A stretch of 64,000 nucleotides of DNA, from the NCBI RefSeq assembly GCF_003074055.1, contig NZ_CP029043.1, positions 5,448,501 through 5,512,500 on the forward strand, in the 5' to 3' direction. The stretch's first letter is position 1, and each line of letters starts with the position of its first letter. Origin of the DNA: Streptomyces nigra. Its GTDB lineage: Bacteria > Actinomycetota > Actinomycetes > Streptomycetales > Streptomycetaceae. The notes beneath the pieces were generated by a model that was not told the DNA's origin, searched no databases, and saw only the letters and a list, made by a program, of their open reading frames with translations. Positions 33,779-42,308 of this stretch are shown piece after piece. The translations under genes were made by a program, and so were the position numbers.

Positions 33779-35079
33779 CGACCCTGATGTTCATCCTCGG
33801 CATAGTGCTGTTCGCGATCGGGCTGCTCTTCTCGATCGCCTGGCACGAGCTGGGGCACCTGTCCACGGCCAAGCTGTTCGGCATCCGTGTGCCGCAGTAC
33901 ATGGTCGGCTTCGGCCCGACCCTCTGGTCGCGGAACAAGGGCGAGACCGAGTACGGCATCAAGGCCATCCCGTTCGGCGGCTACATCCGCATGATCGGCA
34001 TGTTCCCGCCCGGCCCCGACGGCCGGCTGGAGGCCCGCTCCACCTCGCCGTGGCGCGGGATGATCGAGGACGCGCGCTCCGCGGCCTTCGAGGAGCTGAA
34101 GCCGGGCGACGAGAACCGCCTGTTCTACACGCGCAAGCCGTGGAAACGGGTCATCGTGATGTTCGCGGGCCCCTTCATGAACCTGGTGCTCGCGTTCGGC
34201 CTGTTCCTCACCGTGCTGATGGGCTTCGGCATCCAGCAGGACACCACCACGGTCAGCTCGGTCTCCCCGTGCGTCATCGCCCAGACCGAGAAGCGCGACA
34301 CCTGCAAGGCGTCCGACCCGAAGTCCCCGGCCGCGGCCGCGGGCATGAAGGCCGGCGACAAGATCGTCGCCTTCGGCGGTGTGCGCACCGAGGAGTGGAA
34401 CACCCTCTCCGACCTCATCCGTGACAGCGCCGGCAAGCAGGTGCCGATCGTCGTCGAGCGGGACGGCCGGGAGCTCACCCTCCAGGCGGAGATCGCCACC
34501 AACCGGGTCGTGAAGAAGGACGCGAGCGGGGCCTACGTCGAGGGCGAGTACGTCAAGGCCGGCTTCCTCGGCTTCAGCGCGGCCCAGGGCGTCGTCAAAC
34601 AGGACTTCGGCGACTCGGTGACCTGGATGTCGGACCGGGTCGGCGACGCCGTCGACTCCCTGGTGGCGCTGCCCTCCAAGATCCCCGCCCTGTGGGACGC
34701 CGCCTTCGGCGACGGACCCCGCGAGCCGGACTCACCGATGGGCATCGTCGGCGCGGCCCGGGTCAGCGGCGAGATCGCCACCCTCGACATCCCGGCGTCG
34801 CAGCAGCTGGCGACCTTCGTCTTCCTGCTGGCCGGGTTCAACCTCTCCCTGTTCCTGTTCAACATGCTCCCGCTGCTGCCGCTCGACGGCGGCCACATCG
34901 CGGGCGCCCTGTGGGAGTCGCTGCGCCGCAACCTCGCGCGGGTGCTGCGCCGGCCGGACCCCGGCCCGTTCGACGTGGCCAAGCTCATGCCGGTCGCGTA
35001 CGTGGTCGCCGGGATCTTCGTCTGCTTCACCCTGCTGGTGCTCGTCGCGGACGTCGTCAACCCGGTCACCATCTCCTAG
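33775..35079 (+). CDS. rseP: Site-2 intramembrane metalloprotease
   Basis: A 434-residue polytopic membrane protease. The zinc motif HELGH lies in the first membrane segment (SIAWHELGHLSTAKL). Then come FGGYIRMIG, a PDZ domain at roughly 175-270 (AAAAGMKAGDKIVAFGGV) and the second metal-ligand motif NMLPLLPLDGGHI in the last helices. It cleaves membrane-bound regulators such as anti-sigma factors inside the bilayer. It starts within the dxr stop codon and ends in a long perfect terminator before ispG. Confidence 0.95.
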   Translation: MTTLMFILGIVLFAIGLLFSIAWHELGHLSTAKLFGIRVPQYMVGFGPTLWSRNKGETEYGIKAIPFGGYIRMIGMFPPGPDGRLEARSTSPWRGMIEDARSAAFEELKPGDENRLFYTRKPWKRVIVMFAGPFMNLVLAFGLFLTVLMGFGIQQDTTTVSSVSPCVIAQTEKRDTCKASDPKSPAAAAGMKAGDKIVAFGGVRTEEWNTLSDLIRDSAGKQVPIVVERDGRELTLQAEIATNRVVKKDASGAYVEGEYVKAGFLGFSAAQGVVKQDFGDSVTWMSDRVGDAVDSLVALPSKIPALWDAAFGDGPREPDSPMGIVGAARVSGEIATLDIPASQQLATFVFLLAGFNLSLFLFNMLPLLPLDGGHIAGALWESLRRNLARVLRRPDPGPFDVAKLMPVAYVVAGIFVCFTLLVLVADVVNPVTIS

Positions 35080-35088
35080 CAGCACGGC

Positions 35089-35131
35089 ATGGAAGGCGGC
35101 CCGGGACTCCGAGTCCCGGGCCGCCTTCCAT
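35089..35131 (+). terminator. 20-bp-stem terminator between the protease gene and ispG
   Basis: Perfect 20-bp arms at 35089-35108 and 35112-35131 with a 3-base CCG loop, starting 9 bases after the stop codon. Read-through into ispG should be low, so ispG needs its own promoter in 35132-35249. Confidence 0.92.
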
Positions 35132-35249
35132 CGAGTGGGTTTACGGGGGCGTGATGTGTGGTCGTGTGCGCCGGTGCCGTAATCTCGAAGCCCGGAGCCC
35201 GCTGCTGACGGGACCGGACCTTGATCCACGACTTGGGGTTGCACAGCAG

Positions 35250-36407
35250 ATGACTGCGATTTCTCTCGGCATGCCGTCCGTTCCGACCAAGCTCGCCGAG
35301 CGCCGCAAGAGCCGGCAGATCCAGGTCGGGTCCGTCGCGGTCGGCGGGGACGCACCCGTGTCGGTGCAGTCGATGACGACGACCCGGACGTCCGACATCG
35401 GTGCCACCCTGCAGCAGATCGCGGAGCTGACGGCGTCGGGCTGTCAGATCGTGCGGGTGGCGTGTCCGACGCAGGACGACGCGGACGCGCTGTCGACGAT
35501 CGCGCGGAAGTCGCAGATCCCGGTGATCGCGGACATCCACTTCCAGCCGAAGTACGTGTTCGCGGCGATCGAGGCGGGCTGCGCGGCGGTGCGGGTGAAC
35601 CCGGGCAACATCAAGCAGTTCGACGACAAGGTGAAGGAGATCGCGCGGGCCGCGAAGGACCACGGCACCCCGATCCGTATCGGCGTCAACGCCGGCTCCC
35701 TCGACCGGCGTCTGCTCCAGAAGTACGGCAAGGCGACCCCCGAGGCCCTGGTCGAGTCGGCGCTGTGGGAGGCGTCGCTCTTCGAGGAGCACGACTTCCG
35801 GGACATCAAGATCTCCGTGAAGCACAACGACCCGGTCGTGATGATCGAGGCGTACAAGCAGCTCGCGGCCCAGTGCGACTACCCGCTGCATCTCGGTGTG
35901 ACCGAGGCGGGCCCGGCGTTCCAGGGCACCATCAAGAGCGCGGTGGCCTTCGGCGCGCTCCTCTCCCAGGGCATCGGCGACACCATCCGCGTCTCCCTGT
36001 CGGCCCCGCCGGCCGAGGAGGTCAAGGTCGGCCTGCAGATCCTGGAGTCCCTGAACCTCAAGCAGCGCGGCCTGGAGATCGTCTCCTGCCCGTCCTGCGG
36101 CCGCGCCCAGGTCGACGTCTACAAGCTGGCCGAAGAGGTCACCGCCGGTCTCACCGGCATGGAGGTCCCCCTGCGCGTCGCCGTCATGGGCTGTGTCGTC
36201 AACGGCCCCGGCGAGGCCCGCGAGGCCGACCTCGGCGTCGCCTCCGGCAACGGCAAGGGCCAGATCTTCGTCAAGGGCGAGGTCATCAAGACCGTCCCCG
36301 AGTCCAAGATCGTCGAGACCCTCATCGAGGAGGCCATGAAGCTGGCCGAGCAGATGGAGGCCGACGGCGTCCCCAGCGGCGAGCCCTCCATCGCGGTCGC
36401 CGGCTGA
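35250..36407 (+). CDS. ispG: 4-hydroxy-3-methylbut-2-en-1-yl diphosphate synthase
   Basis: A 385-residue Fe-S enzyme of the non-mevalonate pathway, reducing ME-cPP to HMBPP. The barrel part contains VQSMTTTRTSD and VRVNPGNIKQFD. The [4Fe-4S] ligands lie in SCPSCGRAQ and MGCVVNGPGEA near the C-terminus. ATG 35250 was taken; the four residues before GMPSVP agree with known actinobacterial starts. Confidence 0.97.
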   Translation: MTAISLGMPSVPTKLAERRKSRQIQVGSVAVGGDAPVSVQSMTTTRTSDIGATLQQIAELTASGCQIVRVACPTQDDADALSTIARKSQIPVIADIHFQPKYVFAAIEAGCAAVRVNPGNIKQFDDKVKEIARAAKDHGTPIRIGVNAGSLDRRLLQKYGKATPEALVESALWEASLFEEHDFRDIKISVKHNDPVVMIEAYKQLAAQCDYPLHLGVTEAGPAFQGTIKSAVAFGALLSQGIGDTIRVSLSAPPAEEVKVGLQILESLNLKQRGLEIVSCPSCGRAQVDVYKLAEEVTAGLTGMEVPLRVAVMGCVVNGPGEAREADLGVASGNGKGQIFVKGEVIKTVPESKIVETLIEEAMKLAEQMEADGVPSGEPSIAVAG

Positions 36408-36525
36408 CCGCCCGCTCCGGCACCGCCCCCGGCCGGGACCACCGGTCACGACCGCGGGGCGGCACTGCACAGATTCCGCGGGTACAGTGCGGGGACCAGC
36501 AGAACCCCAGCGTGAGGCCCCGCAC

Positions 36526-37374
36526 GTGTTGACCCAGACCACCTCACGGGTGCTCGAACCGAGTGACCTGGACGCCGCGCTCGCCGTCCTCGACCGCGAG
36601 CCGGTCGCCAACGCCTTCGTGACGTCCCGCGTCCAGGTCGCCGGCCTCGACCCCTGGCGCCTCGGCGGCGAGATGTGGGGCTGGTACGACGACGGCATGC
36701 TGACGTCCCTGTGCTACGCGGGCGCCAACCTCGTCCCCATCTGCGCCACCCCGCGCGCCGTGCGCGCCTTCGCGGACCGAGCCCGCCGGGCCGGCCGCCG
36801 CTGCTCCTCCATCGTCGGGCCCGCCGAGCCCACCGCCCAGCTGTGGCGGCTGCTGGAACCCACCTGGGGACCGGCCCGCGAGGTCCGCGCCCACCAGCCG
36901 CTCATGGTCACCGACCACATGCCGGCCGACATCGCCCCCGACCCGTACGTCCGCCGCATCCGCAAGGACGAGATGGAGACGATCCTCCCGGCGTGCGTGG
37001 CCATGTTCACCGAGGAGGTCGGCGTCTCGCCGCTCGCGGGCGACGGCGGCCTGCTCTACCAGGCCAGGGTCGCCGAACTCGTCGGTTCCGGCCGCTCCTT
37101 CGCCCGCCTCGATCAGAACGGCAAGGTCGTCTTCAAGGCGGAGATCGGCGCCGCGACCGACCGCGCCTGCCAGATCCAGGGCGTCTGGGTGGCCCCCGAG
37201 TACCGCGGCCAGGGACTCGCGGCACCCGGCATGGCCGCCGTCCTGCGCTACGCCCTGGCGGACGTGGCCCCGGTCGCCAGCCTCTACGTCAACGACTTCA
37301 ACACCGCGGCCCGGCGGACGTACCAGAGGGTGGGGTTCCAGGAGGTCGGCGCCTTCATGAGCGTCCTGTTCTGA
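36526..37374 (+). CDS. GNAT acetyltransferase with an N-terminal DUF4081 domain
   Basis: A 282-residue protein starting at GTG 36526 behind GAGG. Residues 1-120 match the DUF4081 half (VLEPSDLDAALAVLDREPVANAFVTSRV, then LCYAGANLVPI). Residues 150-282 are a GNAT domain with the acetyl-CoA loop VWVAPEYRGQGLAAPGM and the closing YVNDFNTAARRTYQRVGF. The acceptor is unknown. TACAGT at 36483-36488 may be the -10. Its place next to ispG and proS is common in Streptomyces. Confidence 0.88.
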   Translation: MLTQTTSRVLEPSDLDAALAVLDREPVANAFVTSRVQVAGLDPWRLGGEMWGWYDDGMLTSLCYAGANLVPICATPRAVRAFADRARRAGRRCSSIVGPAEPTAQLWRLLEPTWGPAREVRAHQPLMVTDHMPADIAPDPYVRRIRKDEMETILPACVAMFTEEVGVSPLAGDGGLLYQARVAELVGSGRSFARLDQNGKVVFKAEIGAATDRACQIQGVWVAPEYRGQGLAAPGMAAVLRYALADVAPVASLYVNDFNTAARRTYQRVGFQEVGAFMSVLF

Positions 37375-37450
37375 CCGGCCCGCACCGCCCCCCCGGCGAC
37401 GGCGGGCGGCACCACGACCTCGGCAGGTCATTGCTTGTAGGCTCCCCACC

Positions 37451-38017
37451 ATGCGCCTTCCCGGTCACGCACACCGCCGCCACCCCGACGACATCGTGAT
37501 CGGCCCCCTCGACCTCCCGGCCCGGGTCGACGAGGCCCTCGCCGTCCAGGCGGTGGCGTTCGGACTCGGCGCCGACGAAGTCGCCGTACGCCGCCAGATC
37601 GTCCTGCGCCACATGACCTACCCCGGCGCCCGCGCCCTCGGCGCCACCACCGAGGGCGACCGCCTCGTCGGCTTCGTCTACGGCATGCCCAACAGCCGCG
37701 GCCACTGGTGGTCCACGGTGGTGGAGCCGTATCTGCGCGCCCAGGGCCTCGACGACTGGCTCGACGACTCCTTCGTCATCACCGAGCTGCACGTCCACCC
37801 CGGCTACCAGAACCGCGGCGTGGGCCGCGCCCTGATCACCACCATCACGGACAGCGCCGACGAGCCCCGCTCGATCCTCTCCGCGATCGACATCGAGAGC
37901 CCCGCCCGGGGCCTCTACCGCTCCCTCGGCTACCAGGACCTCGCCCGCCGCGTCCTGTTCCCCAGCGCCCCGAAGCCGTACGCCGTGATGGGCGCCCCGC
38001 TGCCGCTGCGCCGTTAA
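37451..38017 (+). CDS. GNAT-family N-acetyltransferase
   Basis: A 188-residue protein. The acetyl-CoA-binding motif is LHVHPGYQNRGVGRALI, followed by SARGLYRSLGY-type C-terminal features (SPARGLYRSLGYQDL). The substrate is unknown. No Shine-Dalgarno precedes the ATG at 37451; TAGGCT at 37438-37443 would start transcription at the ATG, so the gene is probably leaderless. Confidence 0.87.
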   Translation: MRLPGHAHRRHPDDIVIGPLDLPARVDEALAVQAVAFGLGADEVAVRRQIVLRHMTYPGARALGATTEGDRLVGFVYGMPNSRGHWWSTVVEPYLRAQGLDDWLDDSFVITELHVHPGYQNRGVGRALITTITDSADEPRSILSAIDIESPARGLYRSLGYQDLARRVLFPSAPKPYAVMGAPLPLRR

Positions 38018-38050
38018 CCGATTTCCACCGTCCCGTCCCGCCCGGCTAAC

Positions 38051-38079
38051 CTCCTGCCATCAACCACATCCGGCAGGAG
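38051..38079 (+). promoter_or_regulatory. Inverted repeat overlapping the proS ribosome-binding site
   Basis: CTCCTGCC (38051-38058) is complementary to GGCAGGAG (38072-38079), and the right arm contains the proS Shine-Dalgarno. TAACCT at 38047-38052 is a plausible -10; if it is the real one, the left arm would be largely outside the transcript and the hairpin could not form in RNA. Confidence 0.35.
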
Positions 38080-38089
38080 TACGAGAACC

Positions 38090-39793
38090 ATGGCGAAAGC
38101 ACCGGTCCAGCGCATGTCCCAGTTGATGGCGAAGACGCTGCGCGACGACCCGGCGGACGCCGAGGTCCTCAGCCACAAGCTGCTGGTCCGCGCCGGCTAC
38201 GTCCGTCGCACGGCGGCCGGCATCTGGTCCTGGCTGCCCCTCGGGAAGCGGGTCCTGGCCAACGTGGAGCGCATCGTCCGCGAGGAGATGGACGCCATCG
38301 GCGCCCAGGAGGTGCTGCTGCCCGCCCTGCTGCCGCGTGAGCCCTACGACGCCACGGGCCGCTGGGACGAGTACGGCCAGGAGCTGTTCCGGCTCAAGGA
38401 CCGCAAGGGCGGCGACTACCTGCTCGGCCCGACCCACGAGGAGATCTTCACCCTGCTGGTGAAGGACCAGGCGTCCTCCTACAAGGACCTGCCGGTCATC
38501 CTCTACCAGATCCAGCACAAGTACCGCGACGAGGCCCGCCCCCGGGCCGGCATCCTGCGCGGCCGCGAGTTCCTGATGAAGGACTCCTACTCCTTCGACA
38601 CGGACGACGAGGGCCTCGCGCAGTCCTACGCCCTGCACCGCCAGGCCTACCAGCGCGTGTTCGAGCGCCTGGGCCTGGACTACCGCATCTGCGCGGCGAC
38701 CGCCGGCGCGATGGGCGGCTCGAAGTCGGAGGAGTTCCTGGCCCCCGCCGAGGCCGGCGAGGACACCTTCGCCGACTGCCCGAACTGCGACTTCGCGGCG
38801 AACACCGAGGCGATCACCTACGAGCTGAAGCCCGTCGAGGCCGCCGACGTGCCCGCGCTGGAGGAGATCCCCACCCCGGACACCCCGACCATCGAGACCC
38901 TCGCCGCCCACCTCGGCGTCCCGGCCTCGGCCACCCTGAAGAACCTCCTGGTCAAGGTCGACGGCGAGATCGTCGCCGTCGGTGTCCCCGGTGACCGCGA
39001 GGTCGACATCGACAAGGTCGAGGCGCACTTCGCCCCGTCCGTCGTCGAGATGGTCACCGAGGCGGACTTCGCCGAGCGCCCCGACCTGGTGCGCGGCTAC
39101 GTCGGCCCGCAGGGCCTGGGCGAGAAGGTCACCTACCTCGCCGACCCGCGCGTGGCCCCCGGCACCTCCTGGATCACGGGCGCCAACAAGGAGGGCACGC
39201 ACGCGAAGAACGTCGTCGCGGGCCGTGACTTCGAGGTCGACACGTACGTCGACGTCGTGGTCGTCCAGGAGGGCGACCCCTGCCCCAAGTGCGGCACCGG
39301 CCTGAAGCTGGACCGCGCCATCGAGATCGGCCACATCTTCCAGCTGGGCCGCAAGTACGCCGACGCCCTCAAGCTCGACGTCCTCGGCCAGAACGGCAAG
39401 CCGGTCCGCGTCACCATGGGCTCGTACGGCATCGGCGTCTCCCGCGCGGTCGCCGCGCTCGCCGAGCAGACCGCCGACGACAAGGGCCTGTGCTGGCCCG
39501 CCGAGGTCGCCCCGGCCGACGTCCACGTGGTCGCCGCCGGCAAGGCCCTGCAGACCGAACTGGCCCTCGACGTGTCCGAGAAGCTGTCCGCGGCCGGTCT
39601 GCGGGTGCTGTGCGACGACCGTGCCGGTGTCTCGCCGGGCGTGAAGTTCACCGACTCGGAGCTGATCGGCGTCCCGCAGATCCTGGTGGCCGGGCGCCGC
39701 GCCGCCGAGGGCGTCGTCGAGCTGAAGGACCGCAGGACCGGTGAGCGCGAGGAGCTGACGGTCGACGAGGCGATCGCCCGTCTGACCGCCTGA
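38090..39793 (+). CDS. proS: Prolyl-tRNA synthetase (bacterial type with editing insert)
   Basis: A 567-residue class II synthetase that charges tRNA-Pro. Motif 2 is KYRDEARPRAGILRGREFLMKDSYSF. The bacterial editing (INS) domain spans about 225-390 (VPASATLKNLLVKVDGEIVAVGVPGDREV). Motif 3 lies in MGSYGIGVSRAVAALAEQ, and the C-terminal anticodon-binding domain follows. The ATG at 38090 has CAGGAG ten bases before it. Confidence 0.97.
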   Translation: MAKAPVQRMSQLMAKTLRDDPADAEVLSHKLLVRAGYVRRTAAGIWSWLPLGKRVLANVERIVREEMDAIGAQEVLLPALLPREPYDATGRWDEYGQELFRLKDRKGGDYLLGPTHEEIFTLLVKDQASSYKDLPVILYQIQHKYRDEARPRAGILRGREFLMKDSYSFDTDDEGLAQSYALHRQAYQRVFERLGLDYRICAATAGAMGGSKSEEFLAPAEAGEDTFADCPNCDFAANTEAITYELKPVEAADVPALEEIPTPDTPTIETLAAHLGVPASATLKNLLVKVDGEIVAVGVPGDREVDIDKVEAHFAPSVVEMVTEADFAERPDLVRGYVGPQGLGEKVTYLADPRVAPGTSWITGANKEGTHAKNVVAGRDFEVDTYVDVVVVQEGDPCPKCGTGLKLDRAIEIGHIFQLGRKYADALKLDVLGQNGKPVRVTMGSYGIGVSRAVAALAEQTADDKGLCWPAEVAPADVHVVAAGKALQTELALDVSEKLSAAGLRVLCDDRAGVSPGVKFTDSELIGVPQILVAGRRAAEGVVELKDRRTGEREELTVDEAIARLTA

Positions 39794-39803
39794 CCGTCCG
39801 TTC

Positions 39804-39845
39804 GGTCACGGGCCGTTCCCCGGCGTGGGGGAGCGGCCCGTGACC
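39804..39845. terminator. Bidirectional terminator between proS and a convergent small gene
   Basis: GGTCACGGGCCG (39804-39815) pairs with CGGCCCGTGACC (39834-39845); the interior TTCCCC/GGGGAG extends the stem. It starts 10 bases after proS and ends 21 bases from the minus-strand stop at 39867. Confidence 0.85.
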
Positions 39846-39866
39846 GCTTGCGGGACCGGCGAGGGT

Positions 39867-40112
39867 TCAGCCGGCTTCGGCGGCGAGCACCCGGGGCAGC
39901 AGCTCATGGGGGAGCTCGACACCCATGCCGCAGAAGCAGCGCAGCGGTCCGCCCCGGGATGCGGGAGCCCCCAGGTCGACGATGAGGATGTCCGCCACTT
40001 CTCGGAGCACGTCACCCGCCGGCGCGCTGCGGGCCACCCGGATGCTGACCTCGTCGGGGTCCCAGACCGCGATGCTCGCCAGACCGTCCGTCACGGCAAT
40101 GCGAACGCACAC
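39867..40112 (-). CDS. Small conserved hypothetical protein
   Basis: An 81-residue protein from GTG 40112, which has a strong GGGGAGG site five bases upstream. It begins MCVRIAVTDGLASIAVWDPD and ends with GGPLRCFCGMGVELPHELLP, containing Cys residues at 2, 59 and 61. No domain is recognised. It lies downstream of the XRE-type regulator on the same strand with a 188-bp gap, so co-expression is possible. Confidence 0.65.
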   Translation of the reverse strand: MCVRIAVTDGLASIAVWDPDEVSIRVARSAPAGDVLREVADILIVDLGAPASRGGPLRCFCGMGVELPHELLPRVLAAEAG

Positions 40113-40300
40113 AACTGCCTCCCCAGGAATGCGCTACGGCACGAGCGTTCCGCTCCGGGAGGTCAGCGGCTGACTGATGGTACCGATGTGTGTGGGGTTC
40201 GTGAGGACTTTCGTCATATTCTTCCGGGGCGCGCCCGGTGTCCGGTAGAGCCCCGGGAGGTGAGCGGCTCTCACCGCGCGCCGACAGTACGGCGCTGACC

Positions 40301-40744
40301 TCACACGATGCGGCTGACCTGAAGCATCGCCTCGGCGTCCTTCAGCAGGGCGCGCTGCCGTGACTCCGGCAATTGCCGGTACAGCTTCAGCAGCCGGGCC
40401 TCGCGCTCGTCGCCGCTGGGGCCCGGCACCGGCCGGCCCACGGCCTCGAAGAACTCCCGGGGGGTCGTGCGCACGCCCCAGCGCCGGAACACGTCGACCA
40501 TGGCGCGCAGCTTCTCGGGGTCGATGCGGGAGGTGCCGCGGGTGCGGTTCATCCAGGCGTTGAGCGTCGGGTACGAGATGCCGGACTCCGCGGCCAGATC
40601 CTTCTGCGTCCGGTCGGGCACCTGGGCGAGCAGACGTTCGAGCAGGGCCGCCAGGTCCTCGTCCCCGTGCTGGGCATGCCGACGGGGTTCGGGATCTGCT
40701 GGGGGGCGGCTCCGCTGGTTCGTCACGCTCAGAGGATCGGCCAT
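40301..40744 (-). CDS. XRE-type helix-turn-helix regulator
   Basis: A 147-residue protein. Residues 45-75 form the HTH (TQKDLAAESGISYPTLNAWMN), followed by a helical extension (LRAMVDVFRRWGVRTTPREFFEAVG) and a C-terminal basic helix. The ATG at 40744 is taken; a TTG one codon earlier is possible. Five bases upstream of it is a palindrome of TCTAC/GTAGA half-sites that recur near the divergent sigma-factor promoter, so this protein is the obvious candidate to bind them. Confidence 0.8.
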   Translation of the reverse strand: MADPLSVTNQRSRPPADPEPRRHAQHGDEDLAALLERLLAQVPDRTQKDLAAESGISYPTLNAWMNRTRGTSRIDPEKLRAMVDVFRRWGVRTTPREFFEAVGRPVPGPSGDEREARLLKLYRQLPESRQRALLKDAEAMLQVSRIV

Positions 40745-40748
40745 CAAT

Positions 40749-40768
40749 ATCTACAAGCGCAAGTAGAT
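40749..40768. promoter_or_regulatory. Palindrome ATCTAC-N8-GTAGAT at the regulator start
   Basis: Perfect 6-bp arms (40749-40754 and 40763-40768) with AAGCGCAA between, immediately upstream of the XRE gene start. It shares the TCTAC/GTAGA half-sites with the site at 40889-40907. Confidence 0.6.
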
Positions 40769-40873
40769 CGCAGATCGGCGCCGGGTCTTCGGGCGCACGC
40801 CGGAGCGTTCCGGGGGAGCCGGTGCTCCTGTGCGCCCCGCCCGCGCCCTCAAGTCTCACGCTCCGTAGGCTTC

Positions 40874-40907
40874 TTGACACGATATGCATCTACATGAAGA
40901 CTGTAGA
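40874..40907 (+). promoter_or_regulatory. Sigma-factor promoter with a TCTACA-N7-TGTAGA palindrome
   Basis: TTGACA at 40874-40879 is a perfect -35; with a 17-bp spacer the -10 would be AAGACT at 40897-40902. The palindrome TCTACA (40889-40894) / TGTAGA (40902-40907) covers that -10, so a bound repressor would exclude RNA polymerase. Confidence 0.55.
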
Positions 40908-40963
40908 CGCCCTGGGAGGGGATCGCGGGTTTCCGTCGTGGCCTGCGCACGTCCCGTCGAAGA

Positions 40964-40982
40964 ATCTACATCTACATGTGTA
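40964..40982. promoter_or_regulatory. Tandem ATCTACA half-sites upstream of the sigma-factor start
   Basis: ATCTACA occurs at 40964-40970 and again at 40970-40976, followed by TGTGTA. These are further copies of the half-site seen at 40749-40768 and 40889-40907, 20-38 bp before the GTG at 41002. Confidence 0.5.
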
Positions 40983-41001
40983 TTGCAGAGGAGAAGCCGT
41001 C

Positions 41002-41595
41002 GTGTCCCAGCCGGACCACCTCACCACCGCCCCGGCCGCCGGCCCGGAGCCCGAACTGGTCGCCCGGGCCCGCGCGGGCGACCGGGAGGCGTTCGCCGCC
41101 CTGTACTTCGAGCACTATCGCGCCGTCTACGCGTTCCTCCTGGTTCGCACCCGCAACAGACATCTGGCCGAGGACCTCACCCAGGAGGTGTTCGTCCGCG
41201 CACTGCGCCGCATCGGCACCTTCCACTGGCAGGGCACCGCCTTCGCCGGGTGGCTCACCACGATCGCCAAGAACCTCTGGCTCGACGAACTCGGGCGCGG
41301 ACGCACGCGCTGGGAGACCCCGGTCGCCGAGTTCGACGACCCCCGCGACACCCATCGCGGCACCGAGGCGCTCGTCCTGCGCGAACTGGACGCCGTCGAG
41401 GCCCAGGAGACCGTCCACACCGCCCTGCACCGCCTCAACCCCCACCAGCGGCACTGCCTGGAACTGCGCTTCCTGGACGAACTGTCCGCGCAGGAGACCG
41501 CGTTGGCCATGGGGCGCAGCGTCGGTGCGGTCAAGACCCTGACCTACCGGGCCCTGCGGAAACTGCGCTGGTCGACGGAGGCGGTGTCCGCGTGA
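41002..41595 (+). CDS. ECF-type RNA polymerase sigma factor
   Basis: A 197-residue protein from GTG 41002 behind AGGAGAAG. Region 2 is at about 15-85 (ALYFEHYRAVYAFLLVRTRNRHLAEDLTQEVFVRALRR, FAGWLTTIAKNLWLDELGR). Region 4 is at about 130-185 (LNPHQRHCLELRFLDELSAQETALAMGRSVGAVKTLTYRALRKLR). No anti-sigma gene with membrane helices follows. Instead, three unknown or WhiB-like genes are coupled to it by overlapping start and stop codons. The divergent XRE regulator may control its promoter. Confidence 0.92.
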   Translation: MSQPDHLTTAPAAGPEPELVARARAGDREAFAALYFEHYRAVYAFLLVRTRNRHLAEDLTQEVFVRALRRIGTFHWQGTAFAGWLTTIAKNLWLDELGRGRTRWETPVAEFDDPRDTHRGTEALVLRELDAVEAQETVHTALHRLNPHQRHCLELRFLDELSAQETALAMGRSVGAVKTLTYRALRKLRWSTEAVSA

Positions 41596-42308
41596 ACGCC
41601 ACCCGCCCGCGCGTCGCCGGCGTGATCGGCCGGATCCCGCGGCCCGCGGACCCCGAACGAGCCGCCGCACCCGTACGGCTCCTCACCGGCCCCGGCCGCC
41701 CTCCGGTCGTGGTCCTGCACCGTACGGCGGACGGAGGCTGGTCCCGCGGGCCCCGCCCGCTCACCGAACTGGAGCGCAAGGCCCTCGCCTGGGACGCCGC
41801 GTGCGCCCGCGCCCGCTCCGTCGCCCGCGCGGTCGCACGCCACCTCGCCGGGCACGCGGGCCCCTCCGACGTCCGCGTGGACGGCGACCGGGTCCGGGTC
41901 GTGCTGCGCGTGGACGGCGCCGAGTGCTGGGCCCGCTGGCGCGCCTACTTCCAGATCACGGTCGTCGGCGAGGGCAGCCGCCCGCACACCCTGGTCGGCG
42001 ACGGCGAACGCGACGGCGTGCGCGTCACGGTCGTCGCCCACGGCGCCGCGACGGGCCGGCGGGGGCGCCGCCCCTTCCGCGTCGGTGACGCCACCTACGA
42101 CCTGGCCGCACCGCTGCGCGACGCGTACGGCGACGTCTGGTACTACCAGGGCTGCCGACGGCCCGACGGGATGCCGCTGCTCTCCCTGGACGGGCGGCCC
42201 GAACGCTGCTCCCTGGCGAATGTGGCGGCCCATCTGGGCCCCCTGTCCGCGGTGCGCGACACCGATCGCGCCGAGGACCGCACGTCCCCGTCCGAGCCGG
42301 CCGGATGA
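41592..42308 (+). CDS. Unknown protein coupled to the ECF sigma factor
   Basis: A 238-residue protein starting at GTG inside the sigma-factor stop (GTGA overlap). No signal peptide or membrane helix is seen. Segments that stand out are PPVVVLHRTADGGWSRGPRPLTELERKALAWDAACARARSVARAVARHL (a helix), GAECWARWRAYFQITVVGEGSRPH, and GDVWYYQGCRRPDGMPLLSLDGRPERCSLANVAAHLGP. Two Cys and many Trp residues lie in the second half. I do not recognise a family. Overlap on both sides suggests it is made in fixed proportion to the sigma factor and could modulate it. Confidence 0.75.
   Translation: MNATRPRVAGVIGRIPRPADPERAAAPVRLLTGPGRPPVVVLHRTADGGWSRGPRPLTELERKALAWDAACARARSVARAVARHLAGHAGPSDVRVDGDRVRVVLRVDGAECWARWRAYFQITVVGEGSRPHTLVGDGERDGVRVTVVAHGAATGRRGRRPFRVGDATYDLAAPLRDAYGDVWYYQGCRRPDGMPLLSLDGRPERCSLANVAAHLGPLSAVRDTDRAEDRTSPSEPAG

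Noticed and set aside
38018..38089. T-box leader for proS
   Set aside because: The leader is too short and lacks a specifier loop and the T-box sequence.
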